This document shows positions 52,038 to 59,644 of a DNA stretch of 64,000 bases, piece after piece; within the stretch, counting starts at the first letter, position 1, and each line of letters opens with the position of its first letter. Under the pieces are notes generated by a model. That model was not told the origin of the DNA. It did no database searches and worked only from the letters and a program-made list of their open reading frames with translations. Position numbers and translations under genes: made by a program. Location: the NCBI GenBank assembly GCA_963793415.1, contig CAWCAC010000002.1:1798001-1862000 (forward strand), written 5' to 3'. Origin of the DNA: CAXMST01 sp963793415 (GTDB lineage Bacteria; Actinomycetota; Thermoleophilia; Solirubrobacterales; 70-9).

Positions 52038-52787
52038 ATGCCGAACGACGAGAGCGGGCGCTGGTTCAGCGATGACGAGCTGGGCGAGATGTCGCGGCCG
52101 ACGATGGACCGGGCGATCGAGGCGATCGAGCGCGGCGACGCGGAGACTGCCAAGCGGCTCTGCGAGGAGATGAAGTACGAGGGCCAGTTCATGCACGACA
52201 TGCTTGTCGACGGAATCGCGGGCCTGATCTCCTACGTCAAGGACAAGCTCGGCGACGACGGCGTCGAGGAGGCCTGGGAGTTCTCGCTCGAGCGCGGCTG
52301 GAAGCCGACGGTCGAGGCGATCGACCGCGCCGACCGGCGCTTCATCGCCCAGGCCCTCGCCGCGACCTGGCGCGCCCACTCGACAAGTGGCGTCGGCCCC
52401 AAGCCCGGCGCCTTCGAGATCAGCGAGGACGAGGAGAAGCTGACCTTCACGATGAACCCGTGCGGGTCGGGCCAGCGGCTCGTGCGGCTCGGCCGCTACG
52501 GGGAGGGTGGCTACGGGAGGACCGACGGCGCCCACTCGTGGAGCTACGGCCGCGAGGGTTTCCCGCTCTACTGCACCCACTGCGCGTTCATGAACGAGAC
52601 GCTGCCGATCCGCTGGATCGGCTACCCCGTCTACCCGTCCCATCCGCCGACCGACTTCGAGACCGATCCCTGCGTCTGGCACTGGTACAAGGACCCGGCC
52701 GACATCCCCGACGAGCACTTCAGCCGCCACGGCCTCGAGCGGCCGGCGGTAGCGGCCGACGGGGGCGACGGGGGCTCGGATGGCTGA
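52038..52787 (+). CDS. Uncharacterised protein with CxxC motif
   Basis: Predicted 249-residue soluble protein. The first 130 residues are helical (PTMDRAIEAIERGDAETAKRLCEEMKYE); the second half contains NPCGSGQRLVRLGRYG, WSYGREGFPLYCTHCAFMNE, IRWIGYPVYPSHPPTDFETDPCVWHWYKDP. The CTHC with the later CVWHWY suggests a metal-binding pocket. I do not recognise a named family with confidence. A ribosome site (GGAAGGAGAGG) precedes the ATG and TAGCGT with GATAC lies upstream. It overlaps the following aminoglycoside phosphotransferase-like gene by 8 bases, so it may belong to that catabolic-looking group. Confidence 0.6.
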   Translation: MPNDESGRWFSDDELGEMSRPTMDRAIEAIERGDAETAKRLCEEMKYEGQFMHDMLVDGIAGLISYVKDKLGDDGVEEAWEFSLERGWKPTVEAIDRADRRFIAQALAATWRAHSTSGVGPKPGAFEISEDEEKLTFTMNPCGSGQRLVRLGRYGEGGYGRTDGAHSWSYGREGFPLYCTHCAFMNETLPIRWIGYPVYPSHPPTDFETDPCVWHWYKDPADIPDEHFSRHGLERPAVAADGGDGGSDG

Positions 52788-53816
52788 CCCGCCGGGCAGC
52801 GGCGCGGCGGCTCCTGATGCGGGCGCGGTGGCGGCAATGCTGCGTGGCGCCGGGATCGAGCCCGGCCTGCTGCGTCTGAGCCGGATCCCCGGCGGTGCCT
52901 CGCGCGAGGTCTACCTCGTCGACGAGGGAGGCGACGGGCCGGGGCGCCGATGGGTCCTGCGCTGCGACCCGCCCGGCGCCTCCTCGTTCGCGCCGCTCGC
53001 GGTCGAGTACGAGCTGCTCGAGGCTGCCCGGCAGGCGGCCGTCCCCGCGCCCGCGCCGCTCGCCTTCGCCGCCGCGGCCGACGGCGCCCTCGGCGGGCGC
53101 GACGGCTACCTGATGGAGCACGTGCCCGGCGACTCGGTGCCGCCGAGGCTCCTACGCAAGCCCGAGTACGGAGCAGCCCGGAGGGCGCTCGCCGCCCAGC
53201 TCGGCGCCGCTCTCGCAAAGGTCCACTCGATCGATCCCGCGCACGATCGACGGGCTCACCGTCCCCGAGGGCGACCCGGCGCTCGCTGCCTGCACGCTCT
53301 GGGAGGAGGAGATCGACCGGATCGGCCAGCCGCTGCCGGGCGTCGAGGCGGGCCTGCGCTGGCTGCGGCTCAATGCCCCCGAGCCGGCGTCGGCCCCGGC
53401 GCTGATCCACGGCGACTTCCGGCTCGGCAACTTCATCGTCGACGACTCGGGGCTCGCCGCTGTGATCGACTGGGAGCTCGCCCATGGCGGCGACCCCGCC
53501 GAGGACATCGGCTGGCTCATGATCCGCTCCTGGCGCTTCGGCAACGACGAGCTGCCGGTCGCCGGGATCGGCCTGCTCGAGCCCTTCCTCGACGCCTACC
53601 ATGAGGCGCGGCGGCGCCCGGCCCTCGCCCGAGCGGCTGTTCTGGTGGGAGGCGATGGGCAACGTCAAGTGGGCCGTGATCTGTGCCCGCCAGGCGCTCG
53701 ACCACCTCGACGGCAGTCGGCCCAGCCACGAGCTCGCCTCGCTCGGCCGCCGCATCTGCGAGCCGGAGTGGGACCTGCTCGATCAGCTCGCGGGCCGGAT
53801 CGGAGCAGCAGCCTGA
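52780..53816 (+). pseudogene. Phosphotransferase (aminoglycoside-kinase-like, APH) gene with two frameshifts
   Basis: Kinase-fold protein of the class often found beside acyl-CoA dehydrogenase and DUF6285 genes. The N-terminal lobe is normal (RIPGGASREVYLV, LMEHVPGDSVPP, ALAKVHSIDPA). At about 53242 an extra C (gcgCacg) shifts the frame; homology continues as IDGLTVPEGDPALAACTLW, then ALIHGDFRLGNFIV (catalytic loop) and AVIDWELAHGGDPAEDIGW (metal-binding). At about 53622 an extra C in the CCC run shifts again to SPERLFWWEAMGNVKWAV and ends GRIGAAA. The corrected protein would be about 345 residues. Confidence 0.8.
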
Positions 53817-54200
53817 TGCAGGACTTCCCGAAGCCGGAGGAGCTGCTCGACGCGGTAGCCGCCTACCTGTTCGCCGAGCTCCGTCCCCAGGTGTCGAAGG
53901 AGGAGCGCTTCCGCGTCCTCGTCGCCGCCAACGTCTGCGCCGTCGTCGCCCGCGAGATCCGCGCCGGCACCGGGCCGGATCTCGCCGACGTCGCCGACTT
54001 CAGGCGCGCGACCGGCGTCGAGGCCTCGGCCACCGACCGCCGAGGAGGCACCGGCCGAAGCCCGCGAAGCCGCCGCCGAGCTATCCGCCCTGATCCGCGA
54101 AGGCCGCCTCGACGACAGCCTCGGCGAAGCGATCGCCCGATCCTCCGCGACGTAGCCGCCCGCAAGCTCGAGATCGCCCGCCCGGGCTACGCAGAGCGCG
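53816..54200 (+). pseudogene. DUF6285-type protein gene with two frameshifts
   Basis: Small helical protein usually encoded with the phosphotransferase above. MQDFPKPEELLDAVAAYLF and FRVLVAANVCAVVAREIRAG form the N-terminal half. Near 54040 an extra C shifts the frame (then EEAPAEAREAAAELSALIRE, GRLDDSLGEAIA), and near 54139 a missing base shifts it back (ILRDVAARKLEIARPGYAE, the typical end). The true stop is not visible; the frame continues into non-homologous sequence. The end is set where homology fades. Confidence 0.6.
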
Positions 54201-54243
54201 AACGTCCCTCAACTGCCCCCAGGGATAGGTCTCAGGGACGTTC
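54200..54243. terminator. Hairpin between convergent genes
   Basis: GAACGTCCCT (54200-54209) and AGGGACGTTC (54234-54243) are perfect reverse complements around a 24-base loop, sitting between the DUF6285-like and short-chain dehydrogenase genes. No T tract is evident. It could be a bidirectional terminator or part of a dispersed repeat. Confidence 0.5.
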
Positions 54244-54298
54244 GGCGTGCTCGAGCAGGGAGCGATGCCACCGCGCACGCCCCAGCCGCCGGCCGCCT

Positions 54299-55044
54299 TC
54301 AGCCCTTCCAGCCGCCCCGGTCCCTCAGCGCCCTGGTCAGCGACATCGTGTTGAGGGAGGCGCCGCCGTCGACTCCGATCGCCTCGCCGGTGATGTAGCC
54401 GGCGATGTCGGTACAGAGGAAGACGGCGAGCGCTGCGACCTCCTCAGGGTCCGGCGAGGCGCTCCATCGGCAGCAGCTCGTTCGAGCGCGTCGAGGATCT
54501 CCTCGGGCATCTGCCGCACCTTCTCGGTCGCGACCATGCCCGGCAGGACGGCGTTGGCGGTGATCCCGCGGCGCACGTTCTCGGCCGCGATCGTCTTCGT
54601 CATCCCGACCAGGCCGGCCTTGGAGGCGGTGTAGGCGACCTGACCCGGGAGCCCGTCGCGGGCGGCGCCGCTCGAGATCACGACGATCCGGCCCCAGCGT
54701 CGCTCCCGCATCCCCGCCAGGCAGGCCTGGATCACGCGGAAGGCGCCGGTCAGGTTGACGTCGATGTCGCGCTGCCACTGCTCGGCGCTCATCCGGTCGG
54801 CGGCGGCGATCGTGTCGGTGATCGCCGCGTTGGAGACGCAGATGTCGATCTCGGAGAGGTCGGGAAGCTCGTCGGTCGCGAGGTCGAGGGTGATGTCGCA
54901 GCCGGGTTCCTTGTCGAGCGTCACGACCTCGATGCCGGCGCCGCGCAGCCGCACCGCGATCGCGGCGCCGATCCCGCGGGCCGCGCCGGTGACGAGCGCG
55001 CGGCGGCGCCGGTCGGGGGCGGGCTGTGCCGGGGACTCGCTCAC
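54299..55044 (-). pseudogene. Short-chain dehydrogenase/reductase gene with two frameshifts near the 3' end
   Basis: SDR-fold oxidoreductase. ALVTGAARGIGAAIAVRL (NAD-binding), SNAAITDT, ISSGAARDGLPGQVAYTASKAGLVGMTK (catalytic Ser, Tyr, Lys) and the PGMVATEKVR loop are intact. Around 54484 (plus coordinates) an extra base shifts the frame (then NELLPMERLAG) and around 54447-54449 an extra base shifts it again into PEEVAALAVFLCTDIAGYITGEAIGVDGGASLN. The GTG start overlaps the enoyl-CoA hydratase stop. All catalytic residues precede the breaks. Confidence 0.8.
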
Positions 55045-55868
55045 AGGCCGGTCTCGTGCCGGCCCGCGCGGCCGGCGTCGGTCTTGTCGTAGAAGCGGTT
55101 CAGAAGCCGCATCGTCTCATCCGGGTCGGGCGAGGTATAGGCGTTCCATGCCTCGTGCCGCAGTTGCTGGTCGAGCTGCTGCCCGATCACATCGAGGATC
55201 GTCCCCTTCGCCGAGCGCACCGCTCGCTGGCTGTTGCGGAGGATCTGCCGCGCGATCAGCTCCGCCTCGGCCTCCAGATCGTCGTCGGGGACGACCTTCG
55301 AGACCAGGTTGCAGGCAAGCGCCCGCTGCGCGTCGATCGGCTCCGCCGTGAGCAGCATCTGCATCGCGACCCCGACGCCGCAGGTGTTGACGAGCCGGAC
55401 GATGCCGCCGTCGCCGTGGTGGTACCCGCGCCGCGCCTCGAACGAGCCGAACATCGCGCTCTCACCGGCGACTCGGATGTCGCAGGCGAGCGCCGTCTCG
55501 AGCCCGCCGGCCAAGGCCCAGCCGTTGACGGCGGCGATCACAGGCTTCGGGATCCGGTGCAGGCCGCGGGTCAGCCCGCCGAGACCGAGCTCGACGATCT
55601 CGCGGATCCGCTCAGGTGAGGCGTCTTCGATGATCGGCGGGATGTACGTCTTCAGGTCGGCGCCGGCGCAGAACGCCTCGCCGGCCCCGGTCAGGATCGC
55701 GACGTCGACCGCGTCGTCGTCGCGGAAGTCCTCCCAGATCTCGCACAGCGCCTCGTGTGTCTCCGGGTCGATCGCGTTGCGGGCCTCGGGCCGGTTGATC
55801 GTCACCCGGGCGATCCGCTCGTCCTTGGCGTAGAGGACCTTCTCGCTCGGGGACTCGGTCAGCGGCAC
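55041..55868 (-). CDS. Enoyl-CoA hydratase/isomerase family protein
   Basis: Predicted 275-residue crotonase-fold enzyme acting on acyl-CoA intermediates. ARVTINRPEARNAIDPETHEAL opens the fold, GAGEAFCAGADLKTYIP forms the oxyanion hole, and AAVNGWALAGGLETALACDIRVAGESAMFG is the central family block. Specificity is not deducible. It is the upstream partner of the short-chain dehydrogenase gene (GTGA overlap), 15 bases downstream of a methyltransferase gene on the same strand. Confidence 0.9.
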   Translation of the reverse strand: MPLTESPSEKVLYAKDERIARVTINRPEARNAIDPETHEALCEIWEDFRDDDAVDVAILTGAGEAFCAGADLKTYIPPIIEDASPERIREIVELGLGGLTRGLHRIPKPVIAAVNGWALAGGLETALACDIRVAGESAMFGSFEARRGYHHGDGGIVRLVNTCGVGVAMQMLLTAEPIDAQRALACNLVSKVVPDDDLEAEAELIARQILRNSQRAVRSAKGTILDVIGQQLDQQLRHEAWNAYTSPDPDETMRLLNRFYDKTDAGRAGRHETGL

Positions 55869-55883
55869 TGGCTTCTCCTCTTC

Positions 55884-56435
55884 TCAGTCGTAGACGGCAG
55901 CGATCACGGCGAGATCGCCCTGCTGCCAGCTGAGCCGGCCGCCGCTCCACTCGAGCAGGTCGTCGAGCGTGTCGGGATGGTCGTGCTCGGGATCGAGCGG
56001 CGAGTGCTGATCCGCCGGCCTCCCGTCGCGGACGACGTCGCCGATCACCAGCGCCCTTGACTGCTCGCGGACCCGCCGGAACAGGTCCTGCTTGCCGGCC
56101 GTGTCGAGGTGGTGGACGCTGAGCACCGAGACGATCAGGTCCCAGGGGCCGTCGGGGAGCGGATCCTCCATCCGCGCCAGCCGCACCTCGATCCCGGAGC
56201 GCCGCGCGTGGAAGACCATCTCCGGGCTCGAGTCCAGGCCCGTGACCTGCGCATCCGGATAGACCGCGAGCAGCGCCCGCGAGGTCTCGCCGGTGCCGAC
56301 TCCGAGCTCGAGCACGCGCACGGGGGCGAACGGGATCGCCTCGATCGTCGCCGCCTGCAGTTCGTCGAAGTGGGGGACCAGGGACCGCGCCCGGTCGAGA
56401 TAGGTCTCCGGGTCCCAGTGGAATTGCGCTGCCAT
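55884..56435 (-). CDS. SAM-dependent methyltransferase, class I
   Basis: Predicted 183-residue enzyme. VLELGVGTGETSRALLAVYPDAQVTGLDSSPEMV is motif I and the following acidic loop, and WDLIVSVLSVHHLD is motif post-II/III. The substrate cannot be told. The ATG lies 14 bases from the divergent DUF177 gene, so the two promoters overlap. Confidence 0.86.
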   Translation of the reverse strand: MAAQFHWDPETYLDRARSLVPHFDELQAATIEAIPFAPVRVLELGVGTGETSRALLAVYPDAQVTGLDSSPEMVFHARRSGIEVRLARMEDPLPDGPWDLIVSVLSVHHLDTAGKQDLFRRVREQSRALVIGDVVRDGRPADQHSPLDPEHDHPDTLDDLLEWSGGRLSWQQGDLAVIAAVYD

Positions 56436-56449
56436 TACCCTCGGAGACT

Positions 56450-56968
56450 ATGGAAGAAGGGCTCCTCGATCTCGACCTGCTCGGTCTGCTCAGCGGACAG
56501 GCGCACACATACCGGCGCCGGCTCACCCCGGCCGACCCGATCGTCGGCGGCGAGCCCTTCCCGATCGAGGGTGGCTCGGTGCCGGCCCGGATCGACGTCT
56601 CGAAGACGACCGGCGGCTACGCGCTGCGCCTCACCGCGGATGTCACGATCGAAGGCCCATGCGCACGGTGCCTCGAGCCGGCCCGGCTCGAGATCCCGAT
56701 CGAGGCGCGCGAGGTCGAGCAGTCCGGCTCCGACGACTCCGAGCTCTCGAGCCCCTACGTGGACGAGGGAATCCTCAATGCCGGCGCCTGGCTGCACGAT
56801 GCGATCAGGCTGGCGCTGCCGGACAAGGTCTTGTGCAGGCCGGACTGCGCCGGCATCTGCCCCGAGTGCGGCATCAACCTGAACGAAGTCGGGCCCGAGG
56901 GCCACAGCCACGAGCCCGCCCCGGACCCCCGTTTCGCGAAGCTGCGCGAGCTCCAGAGCGAGGACTGA
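56450..56968 (+). CDS. yceD: DUF177 (YceD-like) protein
   Basis: Predicted 172-residue protein usually encoded just upstream of rpmF and thought to be involved in ribosome assembly or 23S rRNA metabolism. It contains ITVEGPCARCLEPARLEI-like (TIEGPCARCLEPARLEIPIE) and the C-terminal LCRPDCAGICPECGINLNE with CxxC pairs typical of the family. It is followed by rpmF after a gap that also contains a minus-strand RNA gene. Confidence 0.88.
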   Translation: MEEGLLDLDLLGLLSGQAHTYRRRLTPADPIVGGEPFPIEGGSVPARIDVSKTTGGYALRLTADVTIEGPCARCLEPARLEIPIEAREVEQSGSDDSELSSPYVDEGILNAGAWLHDAIRLALPDKVLCRPDCAGICPECGINLNEVGPEGHSHEPAPDPRFAKLRELQSED

Positions 56969-57029
56969 ACGGGCCCCTGGAGCCTCGCTGCGCTCGGGCC
57001 GGACGGCCCACGCAGAGCTTCATCAAGCC

Positions 57030-57129
57030 AAAAAAGAGCCGACCCGGGTCCTTTCGGGGGAAGTGGACCCGGGTCGGCGGTAAATGAGGGGGCTGGAGCC
57101 GCTGGGGGGAAGGCGCCAACCCCTCTCGC
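57030..57129 (-). ncRNA. Small RNA resembling 6C RNA
   Basis: On the minus strand, downstream of a good promoter, about 100 bases fold into two stem-loops. The first begins GAGAGGGGTTGG, has TTCCCCCC in the loop (57111-57104) and closes with CCAGCCCCCTC. The second is a perfect 14-pair stem, GCCGACCCGGGTCC to GGACCCGGGTCGGC (57078-57065 with 57051-57038), whose loop contains CTTCCCCC; it is followed by TCTTTTTT, an intrinsic terminator. Two hairpins with C-runs of five to six in their loops is the defining feature of the actinobacterial 6C RNA, and the length fits. The position between DUF177 and rpmF, antisense to neither, supports an independent gene. Confidence 0.65.
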
Positions 57130-57134
57130 CGACG

Positions 57135-57163
57135 AAGCTAACAGGATCCACACACGCTGTCCA
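57135..57163 (-). promoter_or_regulatory. Promoter of the 6C-like RNA
   Basis: On the minus strand TGGACA (57163-57158) and TAGCTT (57140-57135) are separated by exactly 17 bases. Transcription would start near 57129 and end at the T run at 57035-57030. Confidence 0.6.
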
Positions 57164-57257
57164 CGGTTGTCCTGGACGTGTGATCGAGATCACGGGATCG
57201 CGATCCAGCGAGCCCCCCGCCACGCGGCACCGGGCGCCCGCTAGCATGCCCGCTCCA

Positions 57258-57470
57258 ATGGCCGTACCGAAGAAACGCCAATCGAGCGCCCGCCGCGATC
57301 GCCGGCGCAGTCACGACGCCGTCCCGGCCGCGCGCCTCAACGAGTGCCCGCAGTGCCACAGCCCGAGGCTTCCCCATCGCGTCTGCCCGACGTGCGGGAC
57401 CTACGCCGGCCGCGAGGTCATCAACCTCGACGAGCCGACGCTCGAAGGCCCGGCCGCCGGGAACGAGTAA
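57258..57470 (+). CDS. rpmF: Ribosomal protein L32
   Basis: Predicted 70-residue protein of the large ribosomal subunit. MAVPKKRQSSARRDRRRSHDA opens the family, then CPQCHSPRLPHRVCPTCGTYAGREV holds the four zinc cysteines. The ATG at 57258 follows a TAGCAT -10 box (57242-57247) by 10 bases. The following gene plsX starts immediately after its stop, and DUF177 precedes it: the usual order. Confidence 0.95.
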   Translation: MAVPKKRQSSARRDRRRSHDAVPAARLNECPQCHSPRLPHRVCPTCGTYAGREVINLDEPTLEGPAAGNE

Positions 57471-58562
57471 GTGTCTGCGCAGACTCCCGCGCCTGGCGCG
57501 GGGGGACGCGCCGGCGACCCCGTCGTCGCCTTCGATGCGCTTGGCGCCGAGGGTGGGGCTGACGTAGTCGTCGAGGGGATCGGGCGCGCCGCTGCCGACG
57601 GCATCGCCGTCCGTGTTTTCGGGCGGCCCGGTGAGCTGACCGCGCTCGGCGCGCTCAACGGCGTCGAGGTGGTCGAAGCGGGTTCGCTGATCCCGAACGA
57701 GGCGGAGCCCGTCGCAGCGGTCCGCTCGACGCCCGACGCATCGATCGTGCTCGCCGCCGCCGACGTCGCCGAGGGCCGCTCGCAGGCGCTCGCCAGCCCC
57801 GGCTCGACCGGAGCGACGATGGCCGCTGCCCTGTTCGCGCTGAAGCGGATCAAGGGCGTCCAGCGCCCTGCCCTCGCTGTGCAGCTGCCGGCGCCCGGGC
57901 TCGAGCGCCCGGTACTGATGCTCGACGTCGGCGCCAACGCCGACGCCAGGCCCTCACATCTGGTCCAGTTCGCCTCGCTCGGCTCAGCCTTCGCCGCCGC
58001 GGTACTCGGGGTCGAGCGCCCGCAAGTCGCCCTGCTCTCGGTCGGCTCCGAGCCGAAGAAGGGCTCGATGATGGTCGTCGAGGCACACGAGGCGCTGGCT
58101 GCGGGCGAGGGGATCGACTTCATCGGCAACGTCGAGGGCGGCGACCTGCTGACGGGGGCCGCCGACGTCGTCGTCACGGACGGCTTTACCGGCAACGTCA
58201 CCCTGAAGACGATCGAGGGGACGGCCAAGGCCGTCGGCGGCGCCGTCCGGGCCGCGGCTCGGAGCGGCGCCCGCGCTGCGGCCGGGGGTCTGCTGATGCG
58301 CGGCGCGCTCGGCGATCTGCGCGCCAGCCTCGATCCGGACCGGACCGGCGGCGCGATCCTGCTCGGCCTGCGCGGCGTCGCCGTGGTCGGGCACGGCTCG
58401 GCCGGCCCCGAGGGGATCGCCAACCAGATCCGGCTCGCGGCCGAGGCCGCACGGGTCGATGCCCCGGCTCGCACCGCGGAGCTGCTCGAGCGGGCCGGCT
58501 CGGGCCGGGCGGCCCTGCGCGAGCGCGCGGCGGCGGATATGGACCCGGTGGCCGAGTCGTGA
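57471..58562 (+). CDS. plsX: Phosphate acyltransferase PlsX
   Basis: Converts acyl-ACP to acyl-phosphate, an early step of phospholipid synthesis. VVAFDALGAEGGADVVVEGI at the N terminus, ASPGSTGATMAAALFALKRIKGVQRPALA, LMLDVGANADARPSHLVQFA and VTDGFTGNVTLKTIEGTAK are characteristic. Length 363 is a little long. The GTG start directly follows the rpmF stop and the gene precedes acpP and rnc. Confidence 0.94.
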   Translation: MSAQTPAPGAGGRAGDPVVAFDALGAEGGADVVVEGIGRAAADGIAVRVFGRPGELTALGALNGVEVVEAGSLIPNEAEPVAAVRSTPDASIVLAAADVAEGRSQALASPGSTGATMAAALFALKRIKGVQRPALAVQLPAPGLERPVLMLDVGANADARPSHLVQFASLGSAFAAAVLGVERPQVALLSVGSEPKKGSMMVVEAHEALAAGEGIDFIGNVEGGDLLTGAADVVVTDGFTGNVTLKTIEGTAKAVGGAVRAAARSGARAAAGGLLMRGALGDLRASLDPDRTGGAILLGLRGVAVVGHGSAGPEGIANQIRLAAEAARVDAPARTAELLERAGSGRAALRERAAADMDPVAES

Positions 58563-58578
58563 TAAACCGTCCGCTGTC

Positions 58579-58848
58579 ATGAGCACCGGAGCGGTGAGCG
58601 ACCGCGATCAGATCTTCGACAAGGTCCGCAGCCATCTCGCTGCTGAACTCGAGCTCGATCCTGCCGAGATCCAGGACGGGGTCCGCTTCCGCGAGGATCT
58701 CGACGCCGACTCGCTCGATCTCTACGAGCTGGTCATGGAGCTCGAGGACACCTACGGTGTCGGCATGAGCGAGGAGGAGGCGGCGAAGATCGAGACGGTG
58801 GGGCAGGCGGTCGACTTCGTCTTCGAGAGGCTCCCGGCGGGGACCTGA
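58579..58848 (+). CDS. acpP: Acyl carrier protein
   Basis: Predicted 89-residue protein carrying growing fatty acids on 4'-phosphopantetheine. FREDLDADSLDLYELVMELEDTYGVGMSEEEA contains the DSL serine that is pantetheinylated. The ATG at 58579 is close behind plsX. A slightly longer N terminus than the usual 78 residues. CoaD in the same window supplies part of its prosthetic-group pathway. Confidence 0.94.
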   Translation: MSTGAVSDRDQIFDKVRSHLAAELELDPAEIQDGVRFREDLDADSLDLYELVMELEDTYGVGMSEEEAAKIETVGQAVDFVFERLPAGT

Positions 58849-58851
58849 GGC

Positions 58852-59571
58852 TTGCCCGGCGCCGACGAAGGCGATCACCCCTCCGAGGGCCGCAGCGCCG
58901 CAACGCAGCTTCGGGATCTGGTCGCAGCGCTGCCCGACGAGCGGCGTGCTCAGGCGGTCACCCACAGCTCCTGGACGGGCCGCCGCGTCGACTCTTGGGG
59001 CCGCGCCGCCTTTCTCGGCGACTCGGTGCTCGGCCTCGTCGTCGCCGAGGAGCTCTTCCGCCGCTACCCGCGCTCGGACATCGGGCGGCTGACGAAGATC
59101 CACGGCCAGGCCGTCTCCGGGCGCGCCTGCGCCGAGGTCGCGATCTCCCTCGACGTGCCCGAGATGCTGCGGCAGCGACGTGCCGGCGCGCCCGAGGGCG
59201 GCATCTCCGTCGAGGAACTGCTGAGCAGCGAGCGGGCGATGGCCTCGATCGTCGAGGCGCTGATCGGGGCGGTCTACCTCGAGCTCGGACTCGATCGGCT
59301 GGGGCCGGCGGTGCTGGCCGCGTTCGAGCCCGAGATCGCGCTCGCCAGCGAGACGATGCTCGACTTCAAGTCCGCTTTGCAGGAGCTTCTCGCGCGTCGT
59401 GGCGAGCTCGTAACCTACGCCGTCGCCGGCGAGGAGGGGCCTCCTCACGACCGCCGCTTCGTCGTCGAAGCGGTCGTCTCGGGGGCCGTCCTCGGCAGCG
59501 GCGCGGGCGCCAGCAAGAAGGCGGCCGAGCAGGCCGCGGCGGCCGATGCGCTGGCGGCGCTCAAGGCCTGA
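58852..59571 (+). CDS. rnc: RNase III-family protein with degenerate catalytic residues
   Basis: Predicted 239 residues: an RNase III fold (residues ~25-150) and a double-stranded RNA-binding domain (~168-238, FKSALQELLARRGELVTY...GSGAGASKKAAEQAAAADAL). In the nuclease motif, where the usual pattern is NERLEFLGD, this protein has WGRAAFLGDSVL, so the first acidic pair is Gly50 and Ala53 while Asp57 is kept; in the second motif ADTVEALIG is ASIVEALIG, so the aspartate is Ser132 while Glu135 is kept. Two of four canonical metal ligands are thus missing. The start is a TTG at 58852, 4 bases after acpP. Position between acpP and smc is conserved. Confidence 0.85.
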   Translation: MPGADEGDHPSEGRSAATQLRDLVAALPDERRAQAVTHSSWTGRRVDSWGRAAFLGDSVLGLVVAEELFRRYPRSDIGRLTKIHGQAVSGRACAEVAISLDVPEMLRQRRAGAPEGGISVEELLSSERAMASIVEALIGAVYLELGLDRLGPAVLAAFEPEIALASETMLDFKSALQELLARRGELVTYAVAGEEGPPHDRRFVVEAVVSGAVLGSGAGASKKAAEQAAAADALAALKA

Positions 59572-59644
59572 GCGGCGCCGCGACCGGCTCGAAACCGTCA
59601 CGTCCGACCGATAGTCGAATCTTGGGCCCTCACACGGGGCGGAG

